The notes under the pieces: generated by a model
Database searches by the model: none
Seen by the model: the letters and a program-made list of their open reading frames with translations, nothing else
Told to the model about the DNA's origin: nothing
Position numbers and translations under genes: made by a program
Shown: in pieces, positions 19,901 through 28,445 of the stretch
Layout of the letters: the number at the start of each line of letters is the position of its first letter
How positions within the stretch are numbered: the stretch's first letter is position 1
From: Xanthostigma xanthostigma
Taxonomy: Eukaryota; Arthropoda; Insecta; Raphidioptera; Raphidiidae
Assembly: GCA_963575645.1 (NCBI GenBank)
Contig: OY754473.1
Coordinates: 5,208,001-5,272,000, forward strand
Direction: 5' to 3'
Length of the DNA: 64,000 nt

Positions 19901-22047
19901 GCTGTCCCGCCAGTTGAAGGAGCGCCACCGGCTGAAGGTGTTCCACCTGCAGAGGGCGCAGTACCCGCTGCATCTGCTGAAGGAGTTCCAGTACCAGCAG
20001 AGGGAGCAGCTCCACCAGCTGAAGGTAATTATTATTATTATAAATCACGTAAGTTAATTAATTTTAATATAACGTCTATTAGTTTAGCATTTATCTATTT
20101 TATGCAATTATCTTTTATGTTTAAATTTTTGCCAAAATGTGATATCATCATAAATTTTGAAACTAATATGTTTGTTGTTATTTACAAGGGGCTCCTGTGG
20201 CTGCCCCTGCAGCTGCTCCTGCAGAAGGTGCTCCACCAGCAGCCGAAGGCGCAGCAGCTGCTGCTCCACCTGCAGATGCCGCAGCGCCCGCTCCGCCAGC
20301 AGAAGGTGCTGCGCCTCCAGCGGAAGGAGCACCAGTTCCAGCGGCACCTGTCGAAGGAACGCCAGCTGCGCCACCCGCAGAAGGGGCTGCGCCTGCTCCT
20401 CCAGCAGAAGGAGCACCTCCAACGGCTGCTCCACCGGCTGAAGGTATAATTTATTAAGTTATATCCACGGAAAACATCAAAAAAGAACTACATAATATAC
20501 AGCCTTGAACGCTCAATAAATTCAGCATAATAATTGAGCGCTGTATTACTGCGCCAGTTGTAAAACTATGCATACTGTAAAGCAAAGAATCAGCTAATTC
20601 GTTTCATATCTGTTTTAGGTGCGGCTCCAGCGCCAGCTGAAGCTGCTCCTCCGGCGGAAGCTCCTCCTGCGGCAGCAGCGCCTGCCGCAACAGAAGCTGC
20701 TCCGACACCGGCTCCGGAGGCAGCGCCTCCCGCTGATGCATCCGCTCCAGCTGAAGGTTTGTTGTATGACAAAGGCTACGTCATTCAGTTCGTTCTACAC
20801 GGTGTTTTTAATTACGTAATGAGTATCAGAGCAGCCAATAATAATATCATCAACTAATAACTTCAATCCGTTCGAAATTTAAACGAAAATAACATCCATT
20901 AAAATTAAAAATAAAACACTGCATTGAAATCTGTAATAATCTCGGCATTTACTTTTTTGTATTGACTTTCAAATACTTATTTGGTAACTTTTATATCTTC
21001 TACATACAGTATGTAAACGCGTAAGGTGCACACAGGGAAATTAACATTGGGAAAAAATGACTGGATCAGAGTGAGCCTTGAAATCTTGTTTTTCAATTTG
21101 ACAGATAATATTCTTTTGCAAAATGAATGTGTATACTACCGAAGAAAATATTCAAATGATTACAACATAATCGGACTTTTTTTATTAATGGGACATTAAA
21201 TTCCCAAAAATACTTAAATATGGTGCGAGATCAAATATCTCCCGCTATTCGTGTTGAACCTAAAGACATTGGTTGGGTCACTGATTTACCAACGCGCATA
21301 CGTCATACCAGTCAGACAATTTTTGAATGAAATGTTTCCAAACAAATGGAGTTGTTTTTTTGTTTTATTTTCGTACAAAAAAGTTAAAATAATGATTTAT
21401 AAGAGCTTTTTATTATTAAAAAAGACAAGTAAAATAAAAATAAATCAAAATAAAATAGAACTCCTCAAGATTAGCACGATAATTCAATAGAAATAACAAT
21501 TAATGCAGTCATGGCTAACTCCGATCTAAGTATTTTTTCCCAATGCTAATTTCCCTATGTGCATCTTACGCGTTTACATACTGGATAATATTACATAGTA
21601 CGCTGTTTACCCGAATGTCTGTCTTTCAACTCCCTCCAGAAGACCCTCTCGAACTTTGCACTCTTGGTATAGATAAGGAGACAGAATCTAACGGACCTAG
21701 ATTTTCGATTTTCTCGTCTCTGACAGAAAAAGTGGGGGGGGGGGTATATTTGGAAACAATGAGTGATTTATTTGTTGTGATTGTTTCACAATAATCACAC
21801 CTGAATCATAAACGCTCTCCAGACTAGTTCTGGTTCCAAAATATTTTGAAGAATACTTTTGACCCCTACTATCAACTACTATCATCATTGTATGAACATA
21901 ATTAACAGCATTTATTTATTAATTTTTTAAACAATTTTTTAAATAATGTACAGCTTTTGTAAGTTATAATAATGTTATTAAAACATTTATGTAATTGATT
22001 TTATTCGAGATAATTTTCTGCTCTTTCTTTCAGCTCCAGCTTCGTAA
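7888..22047 (+). CDS. wupA: Troponin I (wupA), 3' part, with troponin-H extension exons
   Basis: Troponin I is the inhibitory subunit of troponin on muscle thin filaments; it holds tropomyosin on actin until Ca2+ binds troponin C. Exons seen: 7888-7931, 9738-9879, 11301-11339 (alternative end), 13363-13389 (microexon), 14924-14998 (end, or splice at 14965), 19505-20024, 20189-20443, 20619-20756 and 22034-22047. The first two encode the inhibitory peptide (RGKF/IKPTLKKV) and the following switch and second actin-binding segments (FRNQLKVVKKKE). The N-terminal exons are missing and probably lie upstream of the window. The last four encode 308 residues rich in P, A, E and G without Lys, Arg or aromatic residues, as in the Lethocerus TnH form of troponin I. 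Introns carry several MITEs. Family assignment is firm; isoform combinations are inferred. Confidence 0.93.
7932..8764. repeat. Intronic repeats: GTCT microsatellite and family I copy
   Basis: Five to six GTCT units lie at 8043-8064, followed by CTCAAAAACTACCGTACGGG, a common insect repeat consensus. From about 8371 to 8715 there is a family I element, starting ACTAGCGGTCCCGCTCGGTT and containing GATCGGAGCTACCGTTCAAA. Related copies lie at 28310-28445 and 41335-41655. It looks like a non-coding retroelement or SINE tail. Confidence 0.6.
8765..9671 (-). mobile_element. pogo/Tigger-type element, internally deleted
   Basis: The ends are inverted: GGGTAGGACGGGGGAATGGC at the left against AGGGGGAATGGCGCTCAC (reverse complement) at the right. 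The minus strand inside keeps a broken transposase N-terminus. It lies in the troponin I intron between 7931 and 9738. A TA target duplication is not clear on the right. Confidence 0.7.
8984..9234 (-). pseudogene. Frameshifted N-terminus of pogo-type (CENP-B-like) transposase
   Basis: Translation starts MPRNRQRTTAKAAWTEEA, typical of the Psq helix-turn-helix of pogo/Tigger transposases. The frame then shifts near residue 25 of the frame starting at 9234; the overlapping frame continues with TEIAEQVKLLGSLYYGLN and ends LGWVHFF, like the start of the second CENP-B DNA-binding half. The DDE catalytic domain is absent. It probably makes no active transposase. Confidence 0.65.
9738..9879 (+). CDS. 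wupA: Troponin I constant exon: inhibitory and switch region
   Basis: Acceptor TTTTTTGCAG; donor GTAAAA at 9880. The 142 nt complete the split Phe codon and encode 47 residues: IKPTLKKVSKYENKF, AKLQKKAAEFNFRNQLKVV and KKKEFTLEEDDKE. It ends in phase 0, as do the 5' sides of the alternative exons at 11301, 13363 and 14924. Any of them can therefore follow in frame. Confidence 0.96.
9988..10119. mobile_element. Foldback MITE, family D copy 1
   Basis: TGTCGCCGGGATATTGTCAA at the left is inverted at the right, and the middle carries a second inner palindrome, TTTCACTAGTGAAAT. The flanks are TAT/TATA. Copy 2 at 18309 is about 140 bp. Confidence 0.8.
10389..10700. mobile_element. Small MITE with CTTCATACCTCG ends
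   Basis: TTTTCTTCATACCTCGGTCG at about 10390 is matched by CGATCGAGGTATGAAGAAAA near 10678-10697. The interior (about 270 bp) has no convincing coding frame. Confidence 0.6.
11301..11339 (+). CDS. wupA: Troponin I alternative last exon (QKNAEKAEWIKK, stop)
   Basis: Acceptor TTTCGCAG; 12 codons, then TAA. The peptide ending EKAEW-x-KK resembles the second C-terminus of Drosophila troponin I (exon 10 type). An AATAAA lies 99 nt after the stop, so the exon can end its own transcript. A shift of the acceptor by one CAG would drop the first Gln without changing frame. Confidence 0.85.
   Translation, partial: QKNAEKAEWIKK
11438..11443 (+). terminator. Poly(A) signal of short troponin I isoform
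   Basis: AATAAA follows the stop at 11337 in an A+T-rich 3' UTR. Confidence 0.6.
11444..12439. other. Troponin I intron, poly-T tracts and GA-rich stretch
   Basis: A GAGAGGGAGAGAGAGAGG run lies near 11577-11596. Several poly-T tracts and two possible very short exons (12078 and 12223; see findings) lie here. No repeat pair was found. Confidence 0.4.
12440..12675 (+). repeat. Dispersed repeat, family J copy 1
   Basis: It begins ACTAGCGACCCGGTCCAGCT and ends with CTGTATAATATTAGTATAGA, an arrangement frequent in dispersed insect retroelements. It shares the segment from GATTTTAACGCGATAATATA through the 'GGATGAGTAATTTC' part with the inverted-sense copy at 30390-30625. Confidence 0.6.
12777..13275. 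mobile_element. Family F element, copy 1
   Basis: It contains the inverted arms ATTCAACTGGCACGAATAAT (12918) and ATTACTCACGCGTGTTGAAT (13252), each next to GGGGCCCTGATAAA/GGGCCCTGAAATT. An outer module has GTGCGACTAGTGAGAGAAGG. The other copy, at 25396-25853, is in opposite orientation. No coding. Confidence 0.65.
13363..13389 (+). CDS. wupA: Troponin I 27-nt microexon (NSQKAAALK)
   Basis: Acceptor TTAATTTCAG and donor GTAAAA bracket nine codons in phase 0 on both sides. The peptide is basic and Ala-rich, compatible with the C-terminal region. If used, it sits between the constant exon (DDKE) and KKPDWSKK. The supporting evidence is the matching phase, the two consensus sites and the plausible peptide; use is untested. 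Confidence 0.65.
13678..13985. mobile_element. hAT-type MITE with 8-bp target duplication
   Basis: CAAGGGCGTAGATAT at the left and ATATCTACGCCCTTG at the right are exact inverted repeats, and GCTAGAGA flanks both sides (13670-13677 and 13986-13993). An 8-bp duplication is the hAT signature. No transposase remains. Confidence 0.9.
14082..14263 (+). mobile_element. Family B MITE, copy 1 (short)
   Basis: It begins TGGTTGTCTATAATGTCGGT and ends AAGACGTTATCACGTCAAAA. It is about 185 bp, the most deleted of five copies. ACGTGATAACGT is present near each end. Confidence 0.8.
14924..14998 (+). CDS. wupA: Troponin I composite exon: stop or splice to TnH
   Basis: Acceptor TTATTTGCAG. Read through, it encodes KKPDWSKKPGDEKK followed by VKEEAEGVEA and TGA, the usual long C-terminus of insect troponin I. 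Inside it, AAG/GTAAAAG at 14965/14966 is a strong donor in phase 0. Splicing there removes the last ten codons and the stop and joins GDEKK to EGEGEAP at 19505 in frame. The exon is thus both a terminal exon (AATAAA at 15326) and an internal exon. Confidence 0.9.
   Translation, partial: KKPDWSKKPGDEKKVKEEAEGVEA
15326..15331 (+). terminator. Poly(A) signal after composite troponin I exon
   Basis: AATAAA lies about 330 nt after the TGA at 14996, in A+T-rich sequence. Confidence 0.55.
15447..16064. mobile_element. hAT-like MITE with TAGTGAT-TGTC ends
   Basis: TAGTGATATGTC at the left pairs with GACACATCACTA at the right. The subterminal parts are full of GAGCGACTCG-type motifs in both orientations. 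The target duplication is unclear, so the superfamily is provisional. Confidence 0.6.
16497..16754 (+). mobile_element. Family B MITE, copy 2
   Basis: Begins AAAAATTGGTTGTCTGTAAA, ends GACGTTATCACGTCAAAA. The G+C-rich middle contains CGCGCTCTCGCTTGCACGCT, shared with copy 5 at 60637. Confidence 0.85.
17106..17433. mobile_element. hAT-type MITE (CAGGAGTGTCAGACT ends)
   Basis: CAGGAGTGTCAGACT faces TTTGACATCACTG. Flanks GTCTAAAT and ATCTAAAT match at 7 of 8 bases. GCGGGCC motifs lie inside. About 328 bp, no coding. Confidence 0.75.
17614..17861. mobile_element. Family G MITE, complete copy
   Basis: AAAGGCAGCTGCACACGAGG at the left pairs with GCCTTGTGTGCAGCAACCTT at the right, next to TTA/TAG. 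Parts of the same element recur near 28903, 29400-29690, 38550-38935 and 62655-62890. Confidence 0.7.
18205..18960. repeat. Large imperfect palindrome
   Basis: Left arm 18211-18308 plus 18449-18560; right arm 18731-18955. Landmarks: GATCCGGTATTAGAAATAT at the left, its complement ATATTTCTAATACCGGATC at the right; AACTTCCCCGATTTGTTAAT against ATTAACAAATCGGGGAAGTT. The left arm is interrupted by a family D element. This may be an old foldback transposon or an inverted duplication. Confidence 0.8.
18309..18448. mobile_element. Foldback MITE, family D copy 2
   Basis: TGTCACCGGGATATTGTCAA is inverted as TTGACAATATCCCAGTGACA. It is flanked by TATA on both sides. The opposite palindrome arm has a single TATA at the matching place, which defines the element ends and a 4-bp target duplication. 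Confidence 0.88.
19505..20024 (+). CDS. wupA: Troponin-H extension exon 1
   Basis: Acceptor ATTCTTTAG; donor GTAATT at 20025. The 520 nt encode 173 residues plus one base, starting EGEGEAPAEGAEG and then repeating GAPPVEG/GAPPADG/GQPPVEG hexapeptide units. A 72-nt segment is duplicated (starts about 19781 and 19853). It is G+C-rich, unlike its surroundings. It starts in phase 0, fitting the donor at 14966, and ends in phase 1. Long open frames on the other strand here are by-products of the repeat. Confidence 0.9.
20189..20443 (+). CDS. wupA: Troponin-H extension exon 2
   Basis: Acceptor ATTTACAAG; donor GTATAA at 20444. It starts GAPVAAPAAAPAEG and is richer in Ala than exon 1. Length is 255 nt, phase 1 on both sides, so it can be included or skipped without frame change. 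Confidence 0.88.
20619..20756 (+). CDS. wupA: Troponin-H extension exon 3
   Basis: Acceptor TCTGTTTTAG; donor GTTTGT at 20757. It encodes GAAPAPAEAAPPAEAPP and then AAAAPAATEAAPTPAPEA, ending SAPAE. Length 138 nt, phase 1 on both sides, symmetrical like the preceding exon. Confidence 0.86.
21008..21582 (+). mobile_element. Family E element, copy 1 (mariner-related)
   Basis: CAGTATGTAAACGCGTAAGG faces CTTACGCGTTTACATACTG. A second copy lies inverted at 34866. Inside is a frame with QRAYVIPVRQFLNEMFPNKW, which resembles the segment before the last catalytic region of mariner-like transposases; the rest is lost. Confidence 0.75.
22034..22047 (+). CDS. wupA: Troponin-H last coding exon (APAS, stop)
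   Basis: Acceptor TTCTTTCAG. CT completes the split Ala codon, then CCA GCT TCG TAA. The short end keeps the Ala/Pro composition and fits phase 1. No standard AATAAA was found close after it; A+T-rich variants occur around 22250-22290. Confidence 0.82.
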
Positions 22048-22377
22048 TTCCAAACAAATTGTAAGGAAATTCGAACCGTCTTGTGATTATCGTATTTTAT
22101 CAATTTTACAAGAAAGGCTGTCCTTTGATAATAATAATAATAATAATTATCAAATATTGTGTATTGTATTAGAATTTATTTTATAATAATCATTTCATTG
22201 GAAAAAGAGCTCTTTCCCATTGCGTCACGTTCCTAAATTATGCGTATTAATAATATATTTTGTAAAAAAATATAAAAAATATTATAAAGTATACATCCCT
22301 TGTTTTATTTACAAAGTGTTTTTTTACATTTTGTAAGTGGGCTTAGACCCGATTCATATTTTTTTGTAATAATATTG

Positions 22378-22683
22378 AAATACGCGCCACGGATCTAAAA
22401 GATTCTGAAGTTAGTCACAAACAGCGTCGTTCAGACAGAGCCGTTCAGACTCCCACCACCTCCCAGCTACCTGCAAGGAACGTGCGCTCGTCGGTGATTG
22501 GCCGTGATCGATCGTTGCCTTTGTCACTTGTCGCTTTCCTGCTTTAAAGTACAGTCGAGTACGCTATTGTCAAGTTGTTAGTTTTGTTGAGTTGCGAGTT
22601 TGTAGTTTTTCAACAGACTGTACAAGCGCAAGCCCGCATTCGCATCTAACTTCCGAGCCTTTTAGATTCGTGGCGCGTATTAC
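22378..22683 (+). mobile_element. Family A MITE, copy 1
   Basis: Begins TACGCGCCACGGATCTAAAA, ends TTTTAGATTCGTGGCGCGTA; the ends are inverted repeats. The middle carries TTGTTGAGTTGCGAGTTTGT, seen in all copies. Its recurring open frame of about 65-85 codons is decayed unevenly between copies, so not a gene. Confidence 0.9.
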
Positions 22684-23235
22684 TATATCAGTTCTCTGAT
22701 TAGAACTTGGAAACCGGGGGCTTGGAAATAGAGAAACATGAAAATAATATACAGGCGTTAGTAAAAAATCATTCCGGTTTTGTCCTATTGCCGTTTCTTT
22801 TATTTTTTTGGAATTTTTATATTGTTTCGGCGTGAATGGATTTCGTAATAATAATTACGAGAGGCGCAGCCCACGCTTAACCTTGAATATTTAATCACGT
22901 GACGCTCGACCAGTGCACCGCGATCATCGTTTGTTTATATGTTCTCACACGGACAGGTCATTCTATTAAAATGCGCTATGAACGGGTTTTGAAACACAAG
23001 CGATCGTTGCGTTACGTAAAACAAAGGCAGCGCTTCGTATTAAAATGTGTTCACCATCTGTTCAATATAACCATTTATTCATATTACAAGCATTTTAAGG
23101 TGTGTGCAGCCATATTGCAGACAATACAATTTTTCGGACAATTTCTCAGAATCGATCCAGAAATAATAATAATAATGCGTTTAACGTCCGTTTATCGGCT
23201 TTATGTTATAACAGACGCCATTCGCACCATCACTA

Positions 23236-23818
23236 TTTTTTGACGTGATAATGTCTTATAAATTGATGAATCACCAATCTTATAAATTGATAAAACACCG
23301 GCTGCATGCACGAAAAAGTGTAACGTTCGTAACGTTCCGCCTGACCCTGTGCGTGCTTTTCTCGAAAACGGCCCTAACGATTTGGATGAAATTTACTGAA
23401 AAGGGATTTTGGGGGGCAAAAAATCGTTTTAGCTAGGTCTCATCTCTCGAAAAAATCGTTTTCATACAAATTTTATCATTATAAAAATCAATTTTTTGAC
23501 GTATGAAAATACTTAAATATTGTAAGTAGGTTTTGGAATTTTATATAAACAGTGAAACAATTGTTTTCAAAATATTATGACAGCTAATCTTTGAGACTTA
23601 AAATAAATACGAAAGAAAGAAAGATAAAAAAACAATTATATTATATGGTAAGTAATTTTAATAAATAAAATTAACCTAATTAATTTGAAGCGAAAGATGC
23701 AATATCATAGATTCGAATTATTATAATTATTATATAAATTTAGGTTATGTATTACGGAATACGTTATCACGTAAAACTATCGTCCGTAAATCGACTTTAC
23801 AGACAACCAATTTTTTTT
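23236..23818 (-). mobile_element. Family B MITE, copy 3 (long form)
   Basis: Reverse orientation: starts TTTTTGACGTGATAATGTCT, ends CTTTACAGACAACCAATTTT. It is the longest type, about 583 bp, nearly the same as copy 4 at 49566, including CGAAAACGGCCCTAACGATT in the middle. Confidence 0.87.
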
Positions 23819-24019
23819 CTACCACACTTCCCGTTATTTTCTACAATTTTTAAACTTCAACTTCTTTAATAGCAATGGGCAAATGAAGGAATTTTTAGGA
23901 AATTGGAATAAGGTAGGCAAATTTTGAGCATAGGAGTTCGACAGGTAATCGGCCATGGCCTTGAATAAGGAGCCATCTCTATATTTATCTGGAATTGTTG
24001 AGGGAATCTATGGAAAACC

Positions 24020-24175
24020 TCAACAAGATGTCCGATACAGGAATAACCGTTTCTCGGCGAGAGGCAGTGGGAAAAGCTCCCAGCCACATCTGCATCTGTC
24101 GGGATTCGAACCCGGTACCTCCCGAATGCGAGTCTAGTGCTCTCACCGGTACGCCACCCCGCTCGAAGCTGTGAT
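24020..24175 (-). repeat. tRNA-derived SINE
   Basis: On the minus strand, GGGGTGGCGTACCGGTGAGA (A-box region) is followed about 40 nt later by GGTACCGGGTTCGAATCCCG (B box). The anticodon arm does not pair well, and the sequence runs on into GATGCAGATGTGGCTGGGAG, so it is a SINE head with body, not a working tRNA gene. Confidence 0.7.
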
Positions 24176-24178
24176 ATA

Positions 24179-24517
24179 CAGTACACCGCTTTAAGTCGAA
24201 CGTCGATAAATCGAAAATCTTCAAAGCTCGAAAAAATGTTTTGTTCCCTTCCCTTCAAGCCTCCAAAACCTCCGTTGCTCGAAACTTCAACCCTCTATAC
24301 GTCGAAATAACCAGTGAGTCCCTACAACGCATTTCGGTACATATTTTCCCGAAAAAATAAATTGCACCTCTTTATCTCGAACATAGCAATTCAAAATTAG
24401 TTAGAATGAACCTCTACAAGTCCAATATTTCCTTACAAAATCCGCCCAAGTCAAAAACTCTGTAACTCGAATTTTTTTTATGTCTCCCTTGAAGTTCAAC
24501 TTACAGAGGTTCTACTG
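24179..24517. mobile_element. Tigger-type MITE
   Basis: CAGTACACCGCTTTAAGTCG faces CTTACAGAGGTTCTACTG, with TA on each side. The CAGTAGAACCTCT end and AACTCGAA-rich interior are typical of Tigger MITEs. A truncated relative starts near 28853 (TACAGTAGAAACTCTATAAC). Confidence 0.8.
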
Positions 24518-25395
24518 TAATTAGGCACATATCTGTATATTGTGCATCGGACAGCTAATGACCTCAGTTGTAGAGCGTCTATATTCTAGTTTGATAGATC
24601 AAGTGCAAATGAAGCGCTTCGAACCGATACTGTTTAGAAACGTCACCTTCGGTTGAACTTATGATTGCATTTTACCTATGGCTCTGTGATGATGTTTTAT
24701 CCATTTTATCCGTCAGTTCAAAACCAGTCGGCTTTCAAACGTCGCTGAATTAACAGGAGTGTTACTTAACAGTTGTTCAACTGTTTACTCACGTGTTTTG
24801 TTTTTTCTGCTAAACCGGAAGCAGCGTGTTATCATAATTAATAAGTTTTGTGTAGTAAAGTTCAAAATGTTCGCGTAATATAACAGCTTTTGGAGGACGT
24901 TTTAAAATAAATATTTACATTTTAAAAATAGAACACACGATTCTGGTAAATTATTATGTTTGTTTATTTTAACAATTAAGTAAATTTTAAGTACTAAATA
25001 TTCTTTTCAACGGATTGCGTTAGTTGCGAATTATTTTCTTCTGTTAAAATTAAAATGGCACTACACATTCAATTAGCAGAGAATTCAAATTATTAATCAG
25101 TTTTTTAAAAATTAAAAACTTTTTGCTTGATTACTTCGTGCTGCGTAAAAATCGCTTGGTACTTTTTATATGAAATGTTCATCCAAAAAAAAAAAACAGC
25201 TCTATTAGAAAACTGAACGTGTGTTTCGCTAACAACACTTCAGCATCATCAAAAAACTACACACGTGTAGGTAAAGTGTTAAAATCGGAATCCTTTTTGG
25301 CATTGCCGTAGTCTGATGGTAATAAATTAAAAACACGATACGCGTTTTTCGATCTATTGATGCTCCATATTAAGCGCTGTTTCGGTGAAAAATAT

Positions 25396-25853
25396 ACTTT
25401 ATTCAACACGCGTGAGTAATATATAATTTCGGGGCCCTTCTAAATTCGGGAGAAATAATAAATTACTTCATGTTGTCTCGTAGAGTGCTAATAATGAACC
25501 GAAACTGTACGATAATGTATTACTGCATAGTTTCTGGACCAATAGGAACGCGGTAGCGATTTGTATATATGAAATCCGCATCGCAATTCAGCGAAAGTCA
25601 GGGCCATCTTGTGTGCATCGAGGGCGGTGGGTACGTCAATCAATGAAGTGATTTATTATTTTTCCCTCTTTTATCAGGCCCCCGATTACATATTACTCGT
25701 GCTAGTTGAATAAAGTATTATGTGCGACCATTGATCGAAGGAGAATATTCCACTCGCGTGTTACCGAACTCGCTACGCTCGTGCGGCAAATTTCACGCTC
25801 ATGTAATCTTCTCCTTCTCTCACTAGTCGCACAACATACTATTACTTCGTAAT
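25396..25853. mobile_element. Family F element, copy 2
   Basis: Reverse-orientation relative of 12777-13275, containing TTCAACACGCGTGAGTAATA at the left and CTCACTAGTCGCACAACATA at the right. CGATGCACACAAGATGGCCC is shared on opposite strands. Confidence 0.7.
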
Positions 25854-26406
25854 TTTTTATAAAACGCAACGTCTGTCTGTCTGTTTGCCAGAACGTTCAG
25901 GAACCATTCAACCGATTTCTATATGATTTTTACGTATATGTATAGGATTTGAGAGCGTTTTGAAGGCAAAATTAACTTATTATACGCTTCGTCTACCAAT
26001 CTTCAGTTCTTATACTAATTTGCAAACTGTAATTGAAAATTTCAACTGAATTTTCAATGTACTTACAAGTGGTTATCGAAATTCGACCGTAATTCATTAA
26101 ATTTTTAACTTTGAACGTTATTGAGATAGTTTTCTCCGGAATCGATTTTACCAGTGCTAATTCGTACACATCGTGATGAAACGTATATTGGGCACTCATT
26201 AAAGCGAAGAGAACGATGTGTGTGTGCAAATTAACACACTCAAATCGCTACCACAACTGTTTTCCTTTCCGTATTTATACATGATTTATTACTTAATTTA
26301 GTTAATCAGGGAATTACAATATTATCTTTAAAAGTAGGTTAATAATTAAATAGTAGAAAAAATAACAGGGTACTAAAATACACTCGAATCAAATGACTGA
26401 TTTATA

Positions 26407-26727
26407 GTACGCGCCACGAATCTAAAAGGCTCGGAATTTGATGCGAATGCAGGCTTGCGCTTGTACAGTTTGTTGAAAAACTACAAACTCGCAACTCAAC
26501 AAAACTAAAATAACAATAACAACTTGACAATAGCGTACTCGACTGTACTTCAAAGCAGGAAAGCGACAAGTGACAAAGGCAATGAGCGATCACAGCCAAT
26601 CACCGACGAGCGCACGTTCCGTGCAGGTAGCTGGGAGGTGGTGGGAGTATCAACGGCTCTAAAATGTGCCTTTGCGACGCTGTTTGTGACTAACTTCCGA
26701 ACCTTTTAGATCCGTGACGCGTACTAT
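26407..26727 (-). mobile_element. Family A MITE, copy 2
   Basis: Starts TACGCGCCACGAATCTAAAA, ends CTTTTAGATCCGTGACGCGT, inverted relative to copy 1. Confidence 0.9.
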
Positions 26728-27750
26728 ACGATCGAATAATCGATGCAAAATAATTTGATTTAAACATTTATAAATATAATATTTTGCTCATCTCTTTTGG
26801 TATTCTCTTCTAATTTCCATTTCCAAGTTTAGTGCCAAAAAAGAGTGATTATTCTGTGTTATAAAAAATAACTAAGCAAAAATTTGTATCAGGTTCTGAA
26901 TATCCTGTCTGTTGGTAAACAAAGAAATAAAATACATTCAAAATAGTATTGCAAATTAAACAAGATTAGGTAAATAAATATTTAGTTTGGCTGCTGATTA
27001 TCCATTAAAAAACAAGCTGGTAACTTCAGGTAAGTGAACTTTAGTATTGAGAGTCGAATTGCAAATTGGAATAATCTTTCATTGTTAAGATTGCGGGAAG
27101 AAATGAACGCATAGTTTGCAATTTTTACTAGAGATGACGACGGTTACCTGTTTAAAGTCGGGTACCCGGGGGTACTCGATTTCACCTCCATTGACCTATA
27201 GAAGCGAACCGCATGTACTATAATGATGCGTCTAGCATTGGCGTAACAAGAGGGAGGGCCAGGTGGAATATTAATTGTTCGCGTACAAACAACAAGATAA
27301 ATCTACAATAATCTACATATTAAAGTAAAACTTTTATTCTATCACCCCGAATTTTTCTGGCCGTCTGTTGCATGCCGCATTACAGGCGGCCGCGGAGTAG
27401 GCGCTCGGTAGAGCAGCCAAGGCCAATATGGCGGCACCCATGATTAGCATCAACTGACCGTGTAGTATGTATAACACATAGTCAGTCTGTCATGCGGACA
27501 AGTGCTGTACAGTGTTTACACGTTTTTATTCGTATATTCATGTGAATATTGTTGTTTATAATAATTAATCGTGATGGATAAGTGTCTACAATCCAACGCC
27601 TACAATCCAATAAAAGTTTCACTTGCGTCGTGGTTTCTTAAAACCACACAACTGTTTTTTTTCTTTGTCGAGGAATTTCTCCAGAAAGTCGTGTTGATCG
27701 ATTTCGCTTTTATGAACAGTTTTAAAATTATGTATAAGTGGCAGCTGGTA

Positions 27751-28047
27751 TAATACGCGCCACGGATCTAAAATGTTCGGAAGCTAGTCACAAACAGCGT
27801 CACAAAGGCACATTTTAGAGCCGCTGAGACTCCCACCACCTCCTAGCTACCTGCACGGAACGTGCGCTCGTCGGTGATCGCTCGTTGCCTTTGTCACTTG
27901 TCGCTTTCGAGTACGCTATTGTCTAGTTGTTATTGTTATTTTAGTTTTGTTGAGTTGCGAGTTTGTAGTTTTTCAACAGACTGTACAAGCACAAGCCCGC
28001 ATTCGCATCTAACTTCCGAGCCTTTTAGATTCGTGGCGCGTATTATA
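27751..28047 (+). mobile_element. Family A MITE, copy 3
   Basis: Starts TAATACGCGCCACGGATCTA, ends TTCGTGGCGCGTATTATA. It lacks about 25 bp around TTTCCTGCTTTAAAGTACAG compared with other copies. Confidence 0.9.
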
Positions 28048-28309
28048 ATGGTAGGTAGAGTTGAAAATTTGGCCCCTCCTAGGACAAAATCGTTGCTACG
28101 CCTATGGCGTCTAGGGTGGCCAACCTTTTTTCCCTCACGCAAGATTTACCCTATAATTTTTAAATGTTAGCTATACTAATATTATAAAGAGAAAACATTT
28201 TTGTTTATAATGAATAAACTCAAAACTACTGGACCGATTTTAAAAATTCTTTCACAGACTAACATAGGCTATATTGTTAGTCGAGTTAAATTAGGATGCT
28301 CCACGAAAA

Positions 28310-28445
28310 CTCCAATAATGCAACCCAAGGTGTAAAAAATATATAAAAACTTTTGAACGGTAACTCCGATCATCATGAAATTTGGACACAACATTAATCT
28401 CGGTAAACTAAGATGAACGTGCGTACGCATGTCCCTCCCTCCCCT
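28310..28445 (-). repeat. Family I fragment
   Basis: Contains CGGTAACTCCGATCATCATG and TGAACGTGCGTACGCATGTC, matching the copies near 8371 (other strand) and 41335. Confidence 0.6.

Noticed and set aside
19455..20048. 197-codon minus-strand frame (and a 112-codon one) opposite the TnH exon
   Set aside because: It is the antisense of a G+C-rich hexapeptide repeat; the plus frame has splice sites, matching phases and the known TnH composition.
20157..20441. Cys/Ser/Arg-rich plus-strand frame of 94 codons
   Set aside because: It is an out-of-frame reading of TnH exon 2.
24100..24172. tRNA-like A and B boxes
   Set aside because: The anticodon arm does not pair and a SINE body follows; called a SINE rather than a tRNA gene.
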